DNA of 64,000 nt, taken from positions 1 through 64,000 of the forward strand of contig CAZOGK010000015.1 in NCBI GenBank assembly GCA_964579295.1, given 5' to 3'. The notes under the pieces were generated by a model. It was not told where the DNA came from and ran no database searches. It worked only from the letters and a program-made list of their open reading frames with translations. This DNA comes from JAAYYY01 sp964579295 (GTDB lineage: Bacteria; Chloroflexota; Anaerolineae; Promineifilales; Promineifilaceae). This document shows, one piece after another, positions 48,300-57,500 of the stretch. The translations under genes and the position numbers were made by a program. Each line of letters opens with the position of its first letter. Position 1 is the stretch's first letter.

Positions 48300-51074
48300 C
48301 TAACGGTCCCCGGTGCGGCGCCGCCGGAGCAGAGCCTTTTCGATCTCAATGGCCGCAAAGGGAATCAGCCCGGCGGCCGCAGCCAGAGCCAGATCCGGCG
48401 CGGCCAGCGGCTTGATCATGAAGAACTCGTCGAGGAAGGGCACATAGACAGCCGCGAGCTGCAGCAAGATCACCAGGATCATGAGAGCGACGAGTGGCTT
48501 GTTCGAGAAAAGGCCGAGCTTGAAGAATGATTCTTCCGTCGAACGGGAGGCAAGCGCCTGACCCACCTGCAGGAAGGCCAGCGTCGTGAAGATCATCGTC
48601 TGCCAGGTGCGGTCGTCCGGGTTCGTGCGGTCAAAGTAGAGCGCGCCCACGGCCAGGGCCACAGCCCCGATCAGAGCGCCGACCCAGCCAATGTGCAGGC
48701 CGAGGCCGCCGCTGAAGAGCCCGGCCTGGGGCGAGCGCGGCGGGCGGCGCATCGTGCCCGGCTCAGCCCGCTCCACGCCGAGGCCGAGACCAAGCAGTCC
48801 GTCGGTCAGCAAATTCAACCAGAGTAACTGGAGCGGCTGCAGCGCGACGGTGATGCCCAGGAATGGCGCCAGCAGCATGACCAGAACCTTCCCGAGATTG
48901 CCGGCAATCGAGAACTTGACGAAGCGGCGCAGGTTGTCGTAGATGACCCGGCCCTCCTCTACGGCAGCGACGATGGTAGAGAAGTTGTCGTCGACCAGGA
49001 CCATGTCGGCGGCCTCTTTGGACACGTCGGTGCCGGTGATGCCCATGGCGACGCCGATGTCGGCCTTTTTCAGGGCCGGCGAGTCATTGACGCCGTCCCC
49101 GGTCATGGCTACGACCTGACCCCGCGACTGGAGCAGCTCGACAATCCGCAGCTTGTCTTCCGGGCTGACGCGAGCGAAGACGGAGACGTCGTCGAGGACC
49201 TCGGCCAGTCCTTCGCGGCCTAGCTGGTTCAGATCCTGGCCGGTCTTCACCCGCCCATTCTCGGTGATGCCCAGGTCGTAGGCGATGAAGCGAGCGGTCA
49301 GGGGATGGTCGCCGGTAATCATAATCGGGCGGATGCCCGCCGCTTTGCAGCGAGCCACCGCCTCCCTGACCTCGGGACGCGGCGGGTCAACCATGCCAAG
49401 AAGGCCAACGAGGATCAGATCCTGCTCGAGATGGGCGGTGCTGCTGGCACTATCCTCGTCGAGAGGGCGGAGAGCCACGCCCAGGACGCGCATGCCGTTC
49501 TCGGCCAACTGGTCGTTGGCCGCCTGGATGCGCCGCCGCCAGCCATCGTCCAGTGGTACGGCTTCATCCCCATCCCAGACGTGACTGGTCACCGAAAGCA
49601 GCCCGTCGACGGCCCCTTTGGTGAAGGCAACGTGCGAGGAAGGCAAAGCGCGCAAGAGCTGAAGCGAAGGCGGAAGCTGCTCCGGGCGGGCCGGCAGGCG
49701 GTGCACCGTCGTCATCCGCTTGCGGTCCGAATCGAAGGGCAGCTCGGCCACGCGCGGCAGGTCAGCCTGTAGCTCGGTCTGCAAGAGACCGGCCTGGCGC
49801 GCCGCCACCAGCAGCGCGCCCTCGGTGGGATCGCCGACGGCGAGATAGCGACCAGTCTGGGGATCGGGCTGCAGGGAAGCGTCGTTGCAGAGCGCGCCGC
49901 CGGCCAGGGTGATGGTCACCGCGGGAGGCTGGCCCTGTAGAAGGGCGTCCGGCTCCCCGCTCGTTTGCAGAGCGGGAGCAGGATGGTGAGCGGTGCCGAC
50001 CAGCTCGAGGAAGTGGCCGGCGACGTCGATGACTGTCACCGTCATGCGGTTCACGGTAAGCGTGCCGGTCTTGTCGGAGCAGATGATGGTGACCGAGCCG
50101 AGGGTCTCGACGGCGGGCAGCTTGCGAATCAGCGCATTGCGGCGCAGCATGCGCTGCGCGCCGAGCGCCAGTGTCAGCGTCACGACGGCGGGCAAGCCTT
50201 CGGGCACCACGGCTACGGCGACGCTCACGGCCGTCAGGAACATCTCCTGGAGCGGCTCACCGCGCACAACGCCACTGAGTAGGACCATCGCGGCGACGAC
50301 AACGCCAATGACCGCCAGCAGCTTGCCAGCCTGATCGAGACGGATTTGCAGTGGCGTGGCTTCCTGCGGCACCATCTGGATGAGCCCGGCAATCTTGCCC
50401 AGCTCTGTCTGCATTCCCGTCTCGACGACAATGGCGGCGCCACGGCCATAGGTGATGACCGTCCCCATGTAGGCCATGTTGCGGCGATCGCCGAGCGGCA
50501 CGTTCGCCTGGGCAATGGCGGTCAGCTCTTTGTCTACCGGCTCGGACTCGCCGGTCAGGGCCGCCTCCTGGATGCGCAGGTTGGCGACTTCGCTGAGCCG
50601 CACGTCAGCCGGCACCAGGTTCCCGGCCTCCAGGAGGATGACATCGCCGGGTACGAGCTCGGGCGCAGCGAGTTCCTGGACCTTGCCGTCGCGGCGCACC
50701 CGTACGGCCGGAACAGAGAGGCGTTTCAGGGCAGCCATGGCCTGTTCCGCACGATATTCCTGGACGAAACCGAGAAGGGCGAAGAGCACGACGATGGCCG
50801 AGATAGCAATCGTTTCCGTGGGTTTACCGAGGAGAGCCGAGACAACGGCGGCGGCAATAAGGATGAGCACCATCACGCTGGAGAACTGCTCCCAGAGGAT
50901 GCGGAGCGGCCCCTTGCCCCCCTGCTCCACCAGCTCGTTGCGCCCCTCGCGGGCCAGGCGAAGTTGGGCTTCAGCCGCGCTCAGCCCTGTCAGCGGATCG
51001 GTCTGCAGATCGCGACTGACCTCCTCGATTGATTTGTGGTACCAGTCGCCGGCGGCAGATGATGTCACGTCCAT
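48300..51074 (-). CDS. P-type cation-transporting ATPase, Ca2+-pump type
   Basis: The 924-residue protein has the P2 ATPase layout: N-terminal cytoplasmic segment, actuator TGES (ALTGESEPVDKE), M4 VAVVPEGLPAVVTL, the phosphorylated Asp in CSDKTGTLTVNR (D334), nucleotide-domain FTKGAVDGLL, hinge MTGDGVNDSPALKKADIGVAMG, and M6 WLNLLTDGLLGLGLG. The PEGLP and NLLTDG pairs match calcium pumps of the SERCA/PMR1 group better than Na+/K+ or heavy-metal pumps. It exports or sequesters Ca2+ (or Mn2+) using ATP. It ends 15 bases from the propeller gene on the opposite strand. Confidence 0.93.
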   Translation of the reverse strand: MDVTSSAAGDWYHKSIEEVSRDLQTDPLTGLSAAEAQLRLAREGRNELVEQGGKGPLRILWEQFSSVMVLILIAAAVVSALLGKPTETIAISAIVVLFALLGFVQEYRAEQAMAALKRLSVPAVRVRRDGKVQELAAPELVPGDVILLEAGNLVPADVRLSEVANLRIQEAALTGESEPVDKELTAIAQANVPLGDRRNMAYMGTVITYGRGAAIVVETGMQTELGKIAGLIQMVPQEATPLQIRLDQAGKLLAVIGVVVAAMVLLSGVVRGEPLQEMFLTAVSVAVAVVPEGLPAVVTLTLALGAQRMLRRNALIRKLPAVETLGSVTIICSDKTGTLTVNRMTVTVIDVAGHFLELVGTAHHPAPALQTSGEPDALLQGQPPAVTITLAGGALCNDASLQPDPQTGRYLAVGDPTEGALLVAARQAGLLQTELQADLPRVAELPFDSDRKRMTTVHRLPARPEQLPPSLQLLRALPSSHVAFTKGAVDGLLSVTSHVWDGDEAVPLDDGWRRRIQAANDQLAENGMRVLGVALRPLDEDSASSTAHLEQDLILVGLLGMVDPPRPEVREAVARCKAAGIRPIMITGDHPLTARFIAYDLGITENGRVKTGQDLNQLGREGLAEVLDDVSVFARVSPEDKLRIVELLQSRGQVVAMTGDGVNDSPALKKADIGVAMGITGTDVSKEAADMVLVDDNFSTIVAAVEEGRVIYDNLRRFVKFSIAGNLGKVLVMLLAPFLGITVALQPLQLLWLNLLTDGLLGLGLGVERAEPGTMRRPPRSPQAGLFSGGLGLHIGWVGALIGAVALAVGALYFDRTNPDDRTWQTMIFTTLAFLQVGQALASRSTEESFFKLGLFSNKPLVALMILVILLQLAAVYVPFLDEFFMIKPLAAPDLALAAAAGLIPFAAIEIEKALLRRRRTGDR

Positions 51075-51111
51075 GCCTGATATTGCCTCTGTCGGGGAAG
51101 ATAGGGATGGG

Positions 51112-51603
51112 TCAGGGCTGCAGCTCGCGGGGGCGCCAGAGGTTGGCCAGCCTGGCGCTGCCGTCGGCGCGCAGCTCGGCCCAGCGACGGATGGGCAAGG
51201 TGACCTGGGCGAGCGCGGCGGTGGGCAAGATCTCGTCTTCGCCGGTCAGCTCGGCCAGCAGCTCTTCGAGCCCGGGGTTGTGAGCGACGACCAGGACGCT
51301 CTCAACCTCCTCTGGCAGTGAACGGAGACGCGCGACGAAGGTCTCGGCGGGGGCGTGGTAGAAGGCGCGCAGCTCTTCGCGGGGCCCGCCAAAGCCGCTG
51401 GCATCGGCGACGAGATCAGCCGTAGCCACAGCGCGGGCAGCAGTCGAGGTCAGGATGAGATCGGGTAGCAGTTCTTCCTCACGTAAGAGACGGCCGATGC
51501 GCGGGGCGTCACGCTTTCCCCGGCCGTTGAGCGGGCGCTGGTGGTCGGCGGTGTTTCCCGCCCAGCTCGATTTGGCATGGCGCAGAATGAGCAGCGTCTT
51601 CAT
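51112..51603 (-). CDS. SixA-like phosphohistidine phosphatase
   Basis: ATG 51603 is preceded by AAGGAAGG. An in-frame TTG one codon earlier is less likely. The 163-residue protein has the histidine-phosphatase RHG-type motif LLILRHAKSSWA and the second His in LVVAHNPGLEELLAELTG. This is the short SixA form, which removes phosphate from protein His residues such as Hpt domains. A -10 TATAAT (51644-51639) lies 35 bases upstream. It ends 37 bases before the P-ATPase start, same strand, so they may share a transcript. Confidence 0.88.
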   Translation of the reverse strand: MKTLLILRHAKSSWAGNTADHQRPLNGRGKRDAPRIGRLLREEELLPDLILTSTAARAVATADLVADASGFGGPREELRAFYHAPAETFVARLRSLPEEVESVLVVAHNPGLEELLAELTGEDEILPTAALAQVTLPIRRWAELRADGSARLANLWRPRELQP

Positions 51604-51638
51604 CAAGCCTTCCTTAATAACGGAAAATGTATCGCGGA

Positions 51639-51644
51639 ATTATA
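51639..51644 (-). promoter_or_regulatory. -10 box of the SixA gene
   Basis: TATAAT on the minus strand (51644-51639), with a 35-base leader to ATG 51603. The leader contains AAGGAAGG. No strong -35 is seen. Confidence 0.5.
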
Positions 51645-51773
51645 TCCGATCCATGTATCGAGTCATAGACGCGCCGTGGCGGCGCATGTTATACAGGGTG
51701 TAAGACAGAGCTGATCCTGAGCGGCGCGGGGAGCCGAACAGAGGCGAGATAGCGGTTGCAAGGAGATAGGAAG

Positions 51774-52730
51774 ATGCCCGAAATCGGCTACGCTTTATCC
51801 AGCGAAGAACATCCACCCAACGATCTGGTGCGCAACGCGCGCCGGGCAGAGGAGGCCGGTTTTTCCTTTGCCCTGATTTCTGATCATTACCATCCCTGGG
51901 TAAGCGCCCAGGGCCACAGCCCGTTTGTGTGGAGCGTGATCGGCGCAATTGCCCAGGCGACGGAGTCGCTCCGGCTGGGCACCGGCGTCACCTGCCCGAC
52001 CATGCGCATTCATCCGACCATTCTGGCACAGGCCGCGGCGACGTCGGCGGCGATGATGCCGGGCCGTTTCTTCTTTGGCGTCGGCACGGGCGAGAACCTG
52101 AATGAGCACGTGCAGGGTGAGCGCTGGTATCCGTTCGATTTGCGGCTGGCCATGCTGGAAGAAGCGCTGGAGATAATCCGTGCGCTGTGGGAAGGGGAGA
52201 CAGTCAGCTATTGGGGCGACTATTACACGGTAGAGGACGCAAAGCTGTTTACGCTGCCGGATCTCCCCCCACCTATCTACGTCGCGGCCAGCGGCGAGAA
52301 AATGGCTGAGTTTGCGGGCTACCTGGGCGATGGCTTCATCAGCACCGCGCCGAAGGCCGAGCTGATCGAGGCGTATAACGGCAACGATGGCGAGGGGCCG
52401 CGCATCGGGCAGCTCACCGTCTGCTACGCGCCCAACAAAGAAGAAGCAAAGGAGATCGTACACAAGATCTGGCCGAACAGCGCGCTGCCGGGCGAGCTAT
52501 CGCAAGAACTGCGCACGGTCGCCCATTTCGAGCAAGCAGTCGAAAACGTCACGAAAGAACAGGCTAGCGAGAGAATTGTCACCGGGCCCGATGCGCAGGA
52601 GCACATCGACGGCATCCAGGAGTTCCTCGACGCCGGCTTTGACCAGGTGTATATCCACCAGGTGGGTCACGAGCAGGAGTCATTTTTCGAATTCTATGCG
52701 AAGGAGGTGCTGCCGCACTTTCAATCGTAA
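51774..52730 (+). CDS. F420-dependent LLM-class oxidoreductase (F420-G6PDH-related)
   Basis: AAGGAGATAGG leads to ATG 51774, giving 318 residues. The luciferase-like barrel has ISDHYHPWVSAQGHSPFVWS, RLGTGVTCPTMRIHPTI, PGRFFFGVGTGENLNEH and YVAASGEKMAEFAGYLGDG. These are typical of the F420-dependent glucose-6-phosphate dehydrogenase-related group (TIGR03557). It would use coenzyme F420 for hydride transfer, and the substrate is unknown. It is followed 14 bases later by a DUF2267 gene. Presence of the enzyme implies an F420-making or F420-importing cell. Confidence 0.9.
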   Translation: MPEIGYALSSEEHPPNDLVRNARRAEEAGFSFALISDHYHPWVSAQGHSPFVWSVIGAIAQATESLRLGTGVTCPTMRIHPTILAQAAATSAAMMPGRFFFGVGTGENLNEHVQGERWYPFDLRLAMLEEALEIIRALWEGETVSYWGDYYTVEDAKLFTLPDLPPPIYVAASGEKMAEFAGYLGDGFISTAPKAELIEAYNGNDGEGPRIGQLTVCYAPNKEEAKEIVHKIWPNSALPGELSQELRTVAHFEQAVENVTKEQASERIVTGPDAQEHIDGIQEFLDAGFDQVYIHQVGHEQESFFEFYAKEVLPHFQS

Positions 52731-52744
52731 CCGAGGAGGTAGCC

Positions 52745-53152
52745 ATGCAATTTGAAGAGTTTAGTGGACAGGTGCAGCATCTGGCCCGCCTGCCTTCGCA
52801 GGGCGAGACGGCGCGGGCGATTGCCGCCGTGCTGGAGACGCTGGGCGAGCGCCTGCACGGCGACGAAGCCCAGCATCTGGCCGCGCAGCTGCCGGACGGG
52901 ATCGGCGCTTACCTGCGGCTGGCGAAGAAGCCTGAGTCATTTGACGTAGACGAATTCTTCCGGCGTGTGGCCGAGCGCGAAGGCGCCGGCGTTGATCTAC
53001 CGGGGGCCGTACACCATAGCCGCGCCGTCATTACCGTGCTGCGCAAGGCCGTTTCAGCCGGCGCTATCGACCACGTCCTCAACCAGCTGCCCGACGAATG
53101 GACGGCGCTCTTCGAGGCCGGCGCCGAAGGCCAGCTCGATATGCCTGACTGA
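52745..53152 (+). CDS. DUF2267 family protein
   Basis: GAGGAGGTAGCC precedes ATG 52745. The 135-residue protein is helical, with MQFEEFSGQVQHLARL, LGERLHGDEAQHLAAQLPDG, FFRRVAEREG and AIDHVLNQLPDEWTALFEAG, the repeating pattern of DUF2267. The domain recurs twice in the chain, each copy with Leu-Pro-x-x before a helix. The function is unknown. Its place after the F420 enzyme suggests an operon. Confidence 0.85.
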   Translation: MQFEEFSGQVQHLARLPSQGETARAIAAVLETLGERLHGDEAQHLAAQLPDGIGAYLRLAKKPESFDVDEFFRRVAEREGAGVDLPGAVHHSRAVITVLRKAVSAGAIDHVLNQLPDEWTALFEAGAEGQLDMPD

Positions 53153-53239
53153 TTATCCGCTCAGCGCAAAAACCGGCAGGCTGCGCCGCGCCGCCCGGTC
53201 TGAACAGACGATCAATGAGCGTTCAGCGCCCGCGACTTC

Positions 53240-53248
53240 TGCTATAAT
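53240..53248 (+). promoter_or_regulatory. Extended -10 promoter of gap
   Basis: TGC-TATAAT at 53240-53248 predicts a leader of about 85 bases. AATGAGCG at 53214-53221 and CGCTCATT at 53315-53322 form an inverted pair around the leader, and GCTCATTGAGC (53316-53326) is itself palindromic. These may be operator halves. Confidence 0.55.
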
Positions 53249-53340
53249 GTAGACAAGGCGCACAAGCCACTGCATATACCCGGCCGCGGCCAACTGGGGT
53301 CGCGCCGGTAAGACCGCTCATTGAGCAAAGGAGAATAAGA

Positions 53341-54375
53341 ATGGCAATGAAAGTAGGTATTAACGGTTTCGGCCGCATCGGCCGGGCGGCGTTCAAGATT
53401 ATCCAGGATACGCCGGAGCTAGAGGTCGGAGCGATTAACGACCTGGTAGACGTCGACAATCTGGCCTATCTCTTAAAGTACGATACGGTCTACGGGCGCT
53501 ACCCGGGGACCGTCGAAGTTGACGGCGACGCGCTGGTTGTCGACGGCAAGCGCTATCCGGTCTACCACGAGAAGGACCCGGCTCAGATTCCGTGGGGTGA
53601 AAACGAGGTGGATCTGGTCATCGAATCGACCGGCGTCTTCACCACGGTGGAAGCTTCGCGCAAGCATCTGGAGGCGGGCGCGCGCACGGTCATCCTCTCG
53701 GCGCCGGCCAAGGACGACATGGCGACAGTGGTGCATGGGGTCAGCCGGTTTGATCCCAACCAGAACATCATCTCCTGCGCCAGCTGCACGACCAACAGCA
53801 TAACGCCGGTGGTCGAGATCATGGAGCGCCACTTCGGCGTGGAGAAAGCCATCCTGACGACGATTCACGCCTACACGTCGTCGCAGGGGATCGTGGACGG
53901 ACCGGCCAAGAAGTGGAACCGCGGCCGGGCCGGCGCGGCCAACTTCGTGCCGACGACCACCGGCGCGGCCATCGCGACGGCAAAGGCGCTGCCGGCCGTC
54001 GCGGGTAAGTTTGACGGCATCGCCGTCCGCGGCCCCGTGCCCGTTGGCTCCGTGTCTGACCTGACCTTCCTGCTGGAGCGGGATACGACGGAAGAGGAGA
54101 TCAACGAGATCTTCCGCCAGGAAGCGGCCAGCGAGCAGTACCGCGAGGTTCTGGGCGCGACGGACGACCCGATTGTCTCCTCGGACATCATCGGCGATTC
54201 GCGCGCCTCGATCGTCGACCTGGGCATGACCAAGGTCGTCGGCGGCAACCTGGTCAAGGTGCTGGCCTGGTATGACAACGAGTGGGGTTACACCAGCCAG
54301 ATGATTCGCGAAGCGCAGCGCTATGCCCGCGAGAAAGAGCAGGCGAGCCGTTTCGTAGCCGAACGCGGCGACTAA
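53341..54375 (+). CDS. gap: Type I glyceraldehyde-3-phosphate dehydrogenase
   Basis: GGAG lies eight bases before ATG 53341. The 344-residue enzyme has the NAD motif VGINGFGRIGRAAFK, catalytic Cys149 in SCASCTTNS, the His region TTIHAYTSSQG, AANFVPTTTGAA and WYDNEWGYTSQMI. It interconverts glyceraldehyde-3-phosphate and 1,3-bisphosphoglycerate. The Asp after the second beta strand (NDLVD) suggests NAD rather than NADP. The gene has its own promoter and a strong terminator. No pgk or tpi follows. Confidence 0.96.
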   Translation: MAMKVGINGFGRIGRAAFKIIQDTPELEVGAINDLVDVDNLAYLLKYDTVYGRYPGTVEVDGDALVVDGKRYPVYHEKDPAQIPWGENEVDLVIESTGVFTTVEASRKHLEAGARTVILSAPAKDDMATVVHGVSRFDPNQNIISCASCTTNSITPVVEIMERHFGVEKAILTTIHAYTSSQGIVDGPAKKWNRGRAGAANFVPTTTGAAIATAKALPAVAGKFDGIAVRGPVPVGSVSDLTFLLERDTTEEEINEIFRQEAASEQYREVLGATDDPIVSSDIIGDSRASIVDLGMTKVVGGNLVKVLAWYDNEWGYTSQMIREAQRYAREKEQASRFVAERGD

Positions 54376-54417
54376 TCGACCGCTAACACGGGCGGCAGCG
54401 ACAACCGAGCAAGAAAA

Positions 54418-54451
54418 AAAACCTCCCGGCGCGGCAACGCCGGGAGGTTTT
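54418..54451. terminator. Strong bidirectional terminator
   Basis: A perfect 14-bp stem (54418-54431 with 54438-54451) with a six-base loop is flanked by A-runs on the left and TTTT on the right. It serves gap on the plus strand and the glucan synthase gene on the minus strand. Confidence 0.9.
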
Positions 54452-54530
54452 CTTCCACCTGAGGAAAGCGCCGTGATATATGAACGAGTCACGGTGAGGT
54501 CGAATGAAACAAGCAGCTGGCCTCTTTCGG

Positions 54531-57500
54531 CTAATCCGCCGCTGCCTCTGGCTGTTCCTGCCCTAACCAGACCCGCACCTGGTGGGTAGCGCCGTCGTCA
54601 GCCAGCGGGAAGGCGTTGCCGTCAATGCGCTCGCCGTCCAGCTCCAGCCGGACGACGCCGGCGCCCTCATCCTGGTTCTCCACGGTAATGACGTAAGTCG
54701 CGCTGCCGTGGCGGTAGCGGGCGCTAAAGCCGGGCCAGTGGGCGGGGATGCGCGGCTGTAGCCGCAGCTCTCCGGACTCACGGTAGAGGCCCAGCAGCCC
54801 CTCTATGCCCAGGCGGTACATCCAGCCGCTGGAGCCGGTGTACCAGGTCCAGCCGCCCCGGCCGCGGTGGGGCTGCACGCCGTAGACATCGGCGGCTACC
54901 ACATAGGGCTCCACCTTGTAATGGTCGGCGCTCTCGCGCGTGGCCGCGTGATAGACGGGATTGATGAGGCGGAAGAGGGACTCTGCCAGCTCGTTCTCAC
55001 CCAATCGGGCATAGGCCCAGATAGTCCAGAGGGCGGCATGCGTATACTGGCCGCCGTTTTCACGGATGCCGGGCAGATAGCCCTTGATATAGCCGGGATC
55101 TTTGGGCGTGCGGTCAAAAGGTGGGGTGAAAAGGAGGATAAGCCGGTCGTCCTCGCGCACGAGACGGTCGCGCACGGCCTGCATGGCCTGCTGCATGCGC
55201 CCTGGCTCCCCTGCCCCGGAGAGAACGGCCCAGGATTGGGCGATGGCGTCAATCTGGCATTCGTGGTTCTGGTAGGAGCCCAGCGGCGCGCCGTCGTCGT
55301 ACCAGGCGCGCAGATACCAGGCGCCGTCCCAGGCGGACGCCTCGATGGCCTGGTTCAGCCGTTCGGCCTGGCGGCGATAGTCGCCGGCCAGCTCCTGCCT
55401 GCCTGTCGTTTCGCAGACCTCGGCAAATGCGGTCAACGTGGCGTAGAGAAACCAGGCGAGCCAGACGCTTTCGCCGCGGCCCTCGTGGCCAACGCGGTTC
55501 ATGCCGTCGTTCCAGTCGCCGCCGCCCATGAGCGGCAGACCGTGGGGGCCGGCGGTCGAGCCGCGGCGCAGCGCGCGCGTGCAATGCTCAAAGACCGAAT
55601 AGTGCTCCTCGGTGGGCTGGTATTCGCCATAGCGCTCATCCTCACCCGGCTGCAGCGGCGGGCCCTGGACGAAGGGCGCCTCTTCGTCCAGCACACTGGC
55701 GTCGCCCGTCGTCGCCACGTAGTGCGCGGTGACGAAGGGCAGCCAGAGGAGATCGTCGCTAAAGCGGGTGCGGACGCCCCGCCCCGAAGGCGGGTGCCAC
55801 CAGTGCAGGACATCACCCTCCTCGAACTGGTGGGCGGCAGCGCGCACGATGTGCTCGCGCGCCAGATCGGGCCGGCTGTGCAGGAGGGCCATAATGTCTT
55901 GCAGCTGGTCGCGGAAACCGTAGGCGCCGCTGGACTGGTAGAGGCCCGACCGGCCCCAGATACGGCAGGCGAGCGCCTGATACAGCAGCCAGCGATTGAG
56001 CAGCAGATCGAGCGCGGGGTCGGGCGTCTCCACCTGCACCGCGCCGAGGATGCTATCCCAGAGCTTCTGGGTGGCCTCCCAGGCGGCGTGGACGGCTTCC
56101 GGTCGGCGGAAGCGGGCCAGTAGCTCGGCGCTGGCGTCCAGGTCGGCGCCCTGGCCGACGAGAAAGTAGACCGTCTCGCTGGCGCCCGGCTCCAGCTCAA
56201 TGTGGAGCTGCATGGCCGCGCAAATGTCGCGCCCCGGCTCGACGCGGTCATTGAGCCCAATCCGGCCCAGCGCAGCCGGCTGGCGCAGCGAGCCAAGCCG
56301 CCCGAGGAACTCGGTCCGGTCGGCGGTGAGGCCGTGCGGCTCCTTGCTGGTGGCGACAAAGGCCACCCGCTGGGCGAACTCCACCTGGTAGGGGTTGCTC
56401 AGGAGTATGGCGCAGTGCTCGGGATCGTAGCGAGGGATGAGATATTGCTGCGTGATATTGCGGTGATTGCCGAGCACCGGTTCGGCGTAGAAGGTGGCGG
56501 TGAGACGCCGCACGCGCGCACGGCGGTTCTGCAGGCGCAGCTCGACTATCTTGACCGGCGCGTCGGGAGCGACATAGAGGCGCAGCTCGTGTTCCAGCCC
56601 GTGGCTATTATGCTCGAAGATAGTATAGCCGGCGCCGTGGCGCGCCAGGTAGGGGCTATCGGCCGGCGCGGGCTGCGGTGTGGGCGACCAGATTTCGGCC
56701 GTCTCCTCATCGCGCAGGTAGAGCGCTTCGGCCGGCGCGTCGCTGACCGGATCGTTGCGCCAGGCGGTCAGGCGATTCTCGCCGCTGTTGACGGCCCAGG
56801 TGTAGCCGCCGCCGCTTTCGCTGGCGAGGAAGCCTAACTCCTCGTTGGCGACGACGTTGATCCAGGGCGCCGGCGTCTGCGCGCCGGGCGGCAGGTAGAC
56901 GACGTACTCCCGGCCGTCCGCGCTGAAGCCGCCGTAGCCATTGTCAAATTGCAGATCCTGCGGCCGGGCGACCGGCGCCACCTCTTCCAGTGTGGACGGG
57001 TCTACCGGCGCGACGAAGGCCGGCAGGGGCGTCTCTAGCTCGGCCAGAACGTCCAGCTGCTGGGCCAGCGGCCCGCCGTCGCCGTCGAGGACAACGCGCG
57101 CTGCGGCAAGCAGAAGGCGGCGGTCGGCGGGCGGGAGCCTGTCCTCCTTGAGGACAAAGATGCCGCCACGCTGGTTGAGCCGGCTATCGGCCTCAAGCTG
57201 GCGCAGAACGCGGTAGATGACGCTCTGCATCCCTTCGCCGTAGCCCGATTGCTCCCTGTCGAGGAGGACGAGATCAATTTCCAGCCCGCGGCGGCGCCAA
57301 TAGCTGTGAAAACGCACCAGCGTCAGCAGCAGATCGAGCTGGCTCTCGTCGGCAACCTGCAGTAGCAGGATAGGGTTATCGCCGGAGATGCTATAGCGCC
57401 AGAGCGCCGGCTGGCTCTGGTCGTTGGCGGCGAGGGTGGCGGCGGGCGCGCGCAGCGATTGGTGCGGGTAGAGGAGCAGCGAGAGGAGGCGCTGCGCCTG

